Below are positions 14,615 through 14,623 of a DNA stretch of 14,623 bases, one piece after another. Below the pieces are notes generated by a model. It did no database searches. It was not told the origin of the DNA and saw nothing but the letters and a program-made list of their open reading frames with translations. The stretch is from Alphaproteobacteria bacterium (GTDB lineage: Bacteria; Pseudomonadota; Alphaproteobacteria; M2410), in contig JAJFIN010000387.1 of the NCBI GenBank assembly GCA_021774955.1, forward strand, positions 1-14,623, in the 5' to 3' direction. A program made the position numbers and the translations under genes. Numbering within the stretch: the stretch's first letter is position 1; every line of letters starts with the position of its first letter.

Positions 14615-14623
14615 AGAAATTGT
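14607..14623 (+). CDS. Start of a gene cut by the window edge, unknown product
   Basis: ATG at 14607 begins a frame reading MDKEI before the window ends. GGAGG at 14593-14597, 9 nt upstream, is the strongest ribosome-binding site in this part of the window. The start overlaps the last 8 nt of the ArsR gene, so the two are probably co-transcribed and coupled. Too little is visible to name the product. Confidence 0.6.

Noticed and set aside
1..14623. CRISPR arrays, tRNA or rRNA genes, insertion sequences, attachment sites
   Set aside because: I saw no regularly spaced repeats, tRNA-like arms, transposase genes or terminal repeats; genes are nearly contiguous and no gap exceeds 300 bases.

Overview
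The window reads as a chromosomal segment of an alphaproteobacterium. The evidence is gene order and family type: an aa3-type cytochrome c oxidase cluster (ctaD-ctaB-coxF-ctaG-ctaE-DUF983-SURF1) running into thrC, an MPP-like M16 peptidase and a RimJ-type acetyltransferase. This order, including the tiny CoxF protein and SURF1 close to thrC and the processing-peptidase homologue, is familiar from alphaproteobacteria. The genus cannot be fixed from the sequence.

Bases 1-4467 (+ strand) hold the oxidase block: the 3' end of ctaD (subunit I), ctaB (heme O synthase), a 57-codon coxF overlapping ctaB by 4 nt, ctaG (copper chaperone Cox11), ctaE (subunit III), a DUF983 zinc-ribbon membrane protein and SURF1. 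Together they make the catalytic subunits, supply and insert heme a, and load CuB. A perfect 10-bp inverted repeat separates ctaE from the DUF983 gene. Bases 4478-9347 (+) hold an M32 carboxypeptidase, thrC, the M16 peptidase (4-nt overlap with thrC) and a GNAT acetyltransferase.

Bases 9414-12398 (+) encode one large membrane protein with a signal peptide, an extracytoplasmic domain, about seven membrane segments, PAS, a degenerate GGDEF (GSDEF, no I-site arginine) and an intact EAL domain. It is probably a c-di-GMP phosphodiesterase with a sensory front end.

Bases 12410-14067 (- strand) hold a two-gene operon: a two-module VOC-superfamily protein and a crotonase-fold protein whose acidic residues look like those of an enoyl-CoA isomerase. 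Divergent from it at 14210 is an ArsR-type regulator. Its promoter carries two inverted repeats and its predicted transcription start falls on or next to the ATG, suggesting a leaderless, autoregulated message. The ArsR gene overlaps the start of another gene cut off by the window edge.

Most of the window is well-known housekeeping. I saw no rRNA, tRNA, CRISPR array, insertion sequence or prophage. The less ordinary parts are the ArsR control region, the GSDEF/EAL receptor, and the VOC/crotonase pair with altered catalytic residues. I did not find a clearly new multi-gene system.
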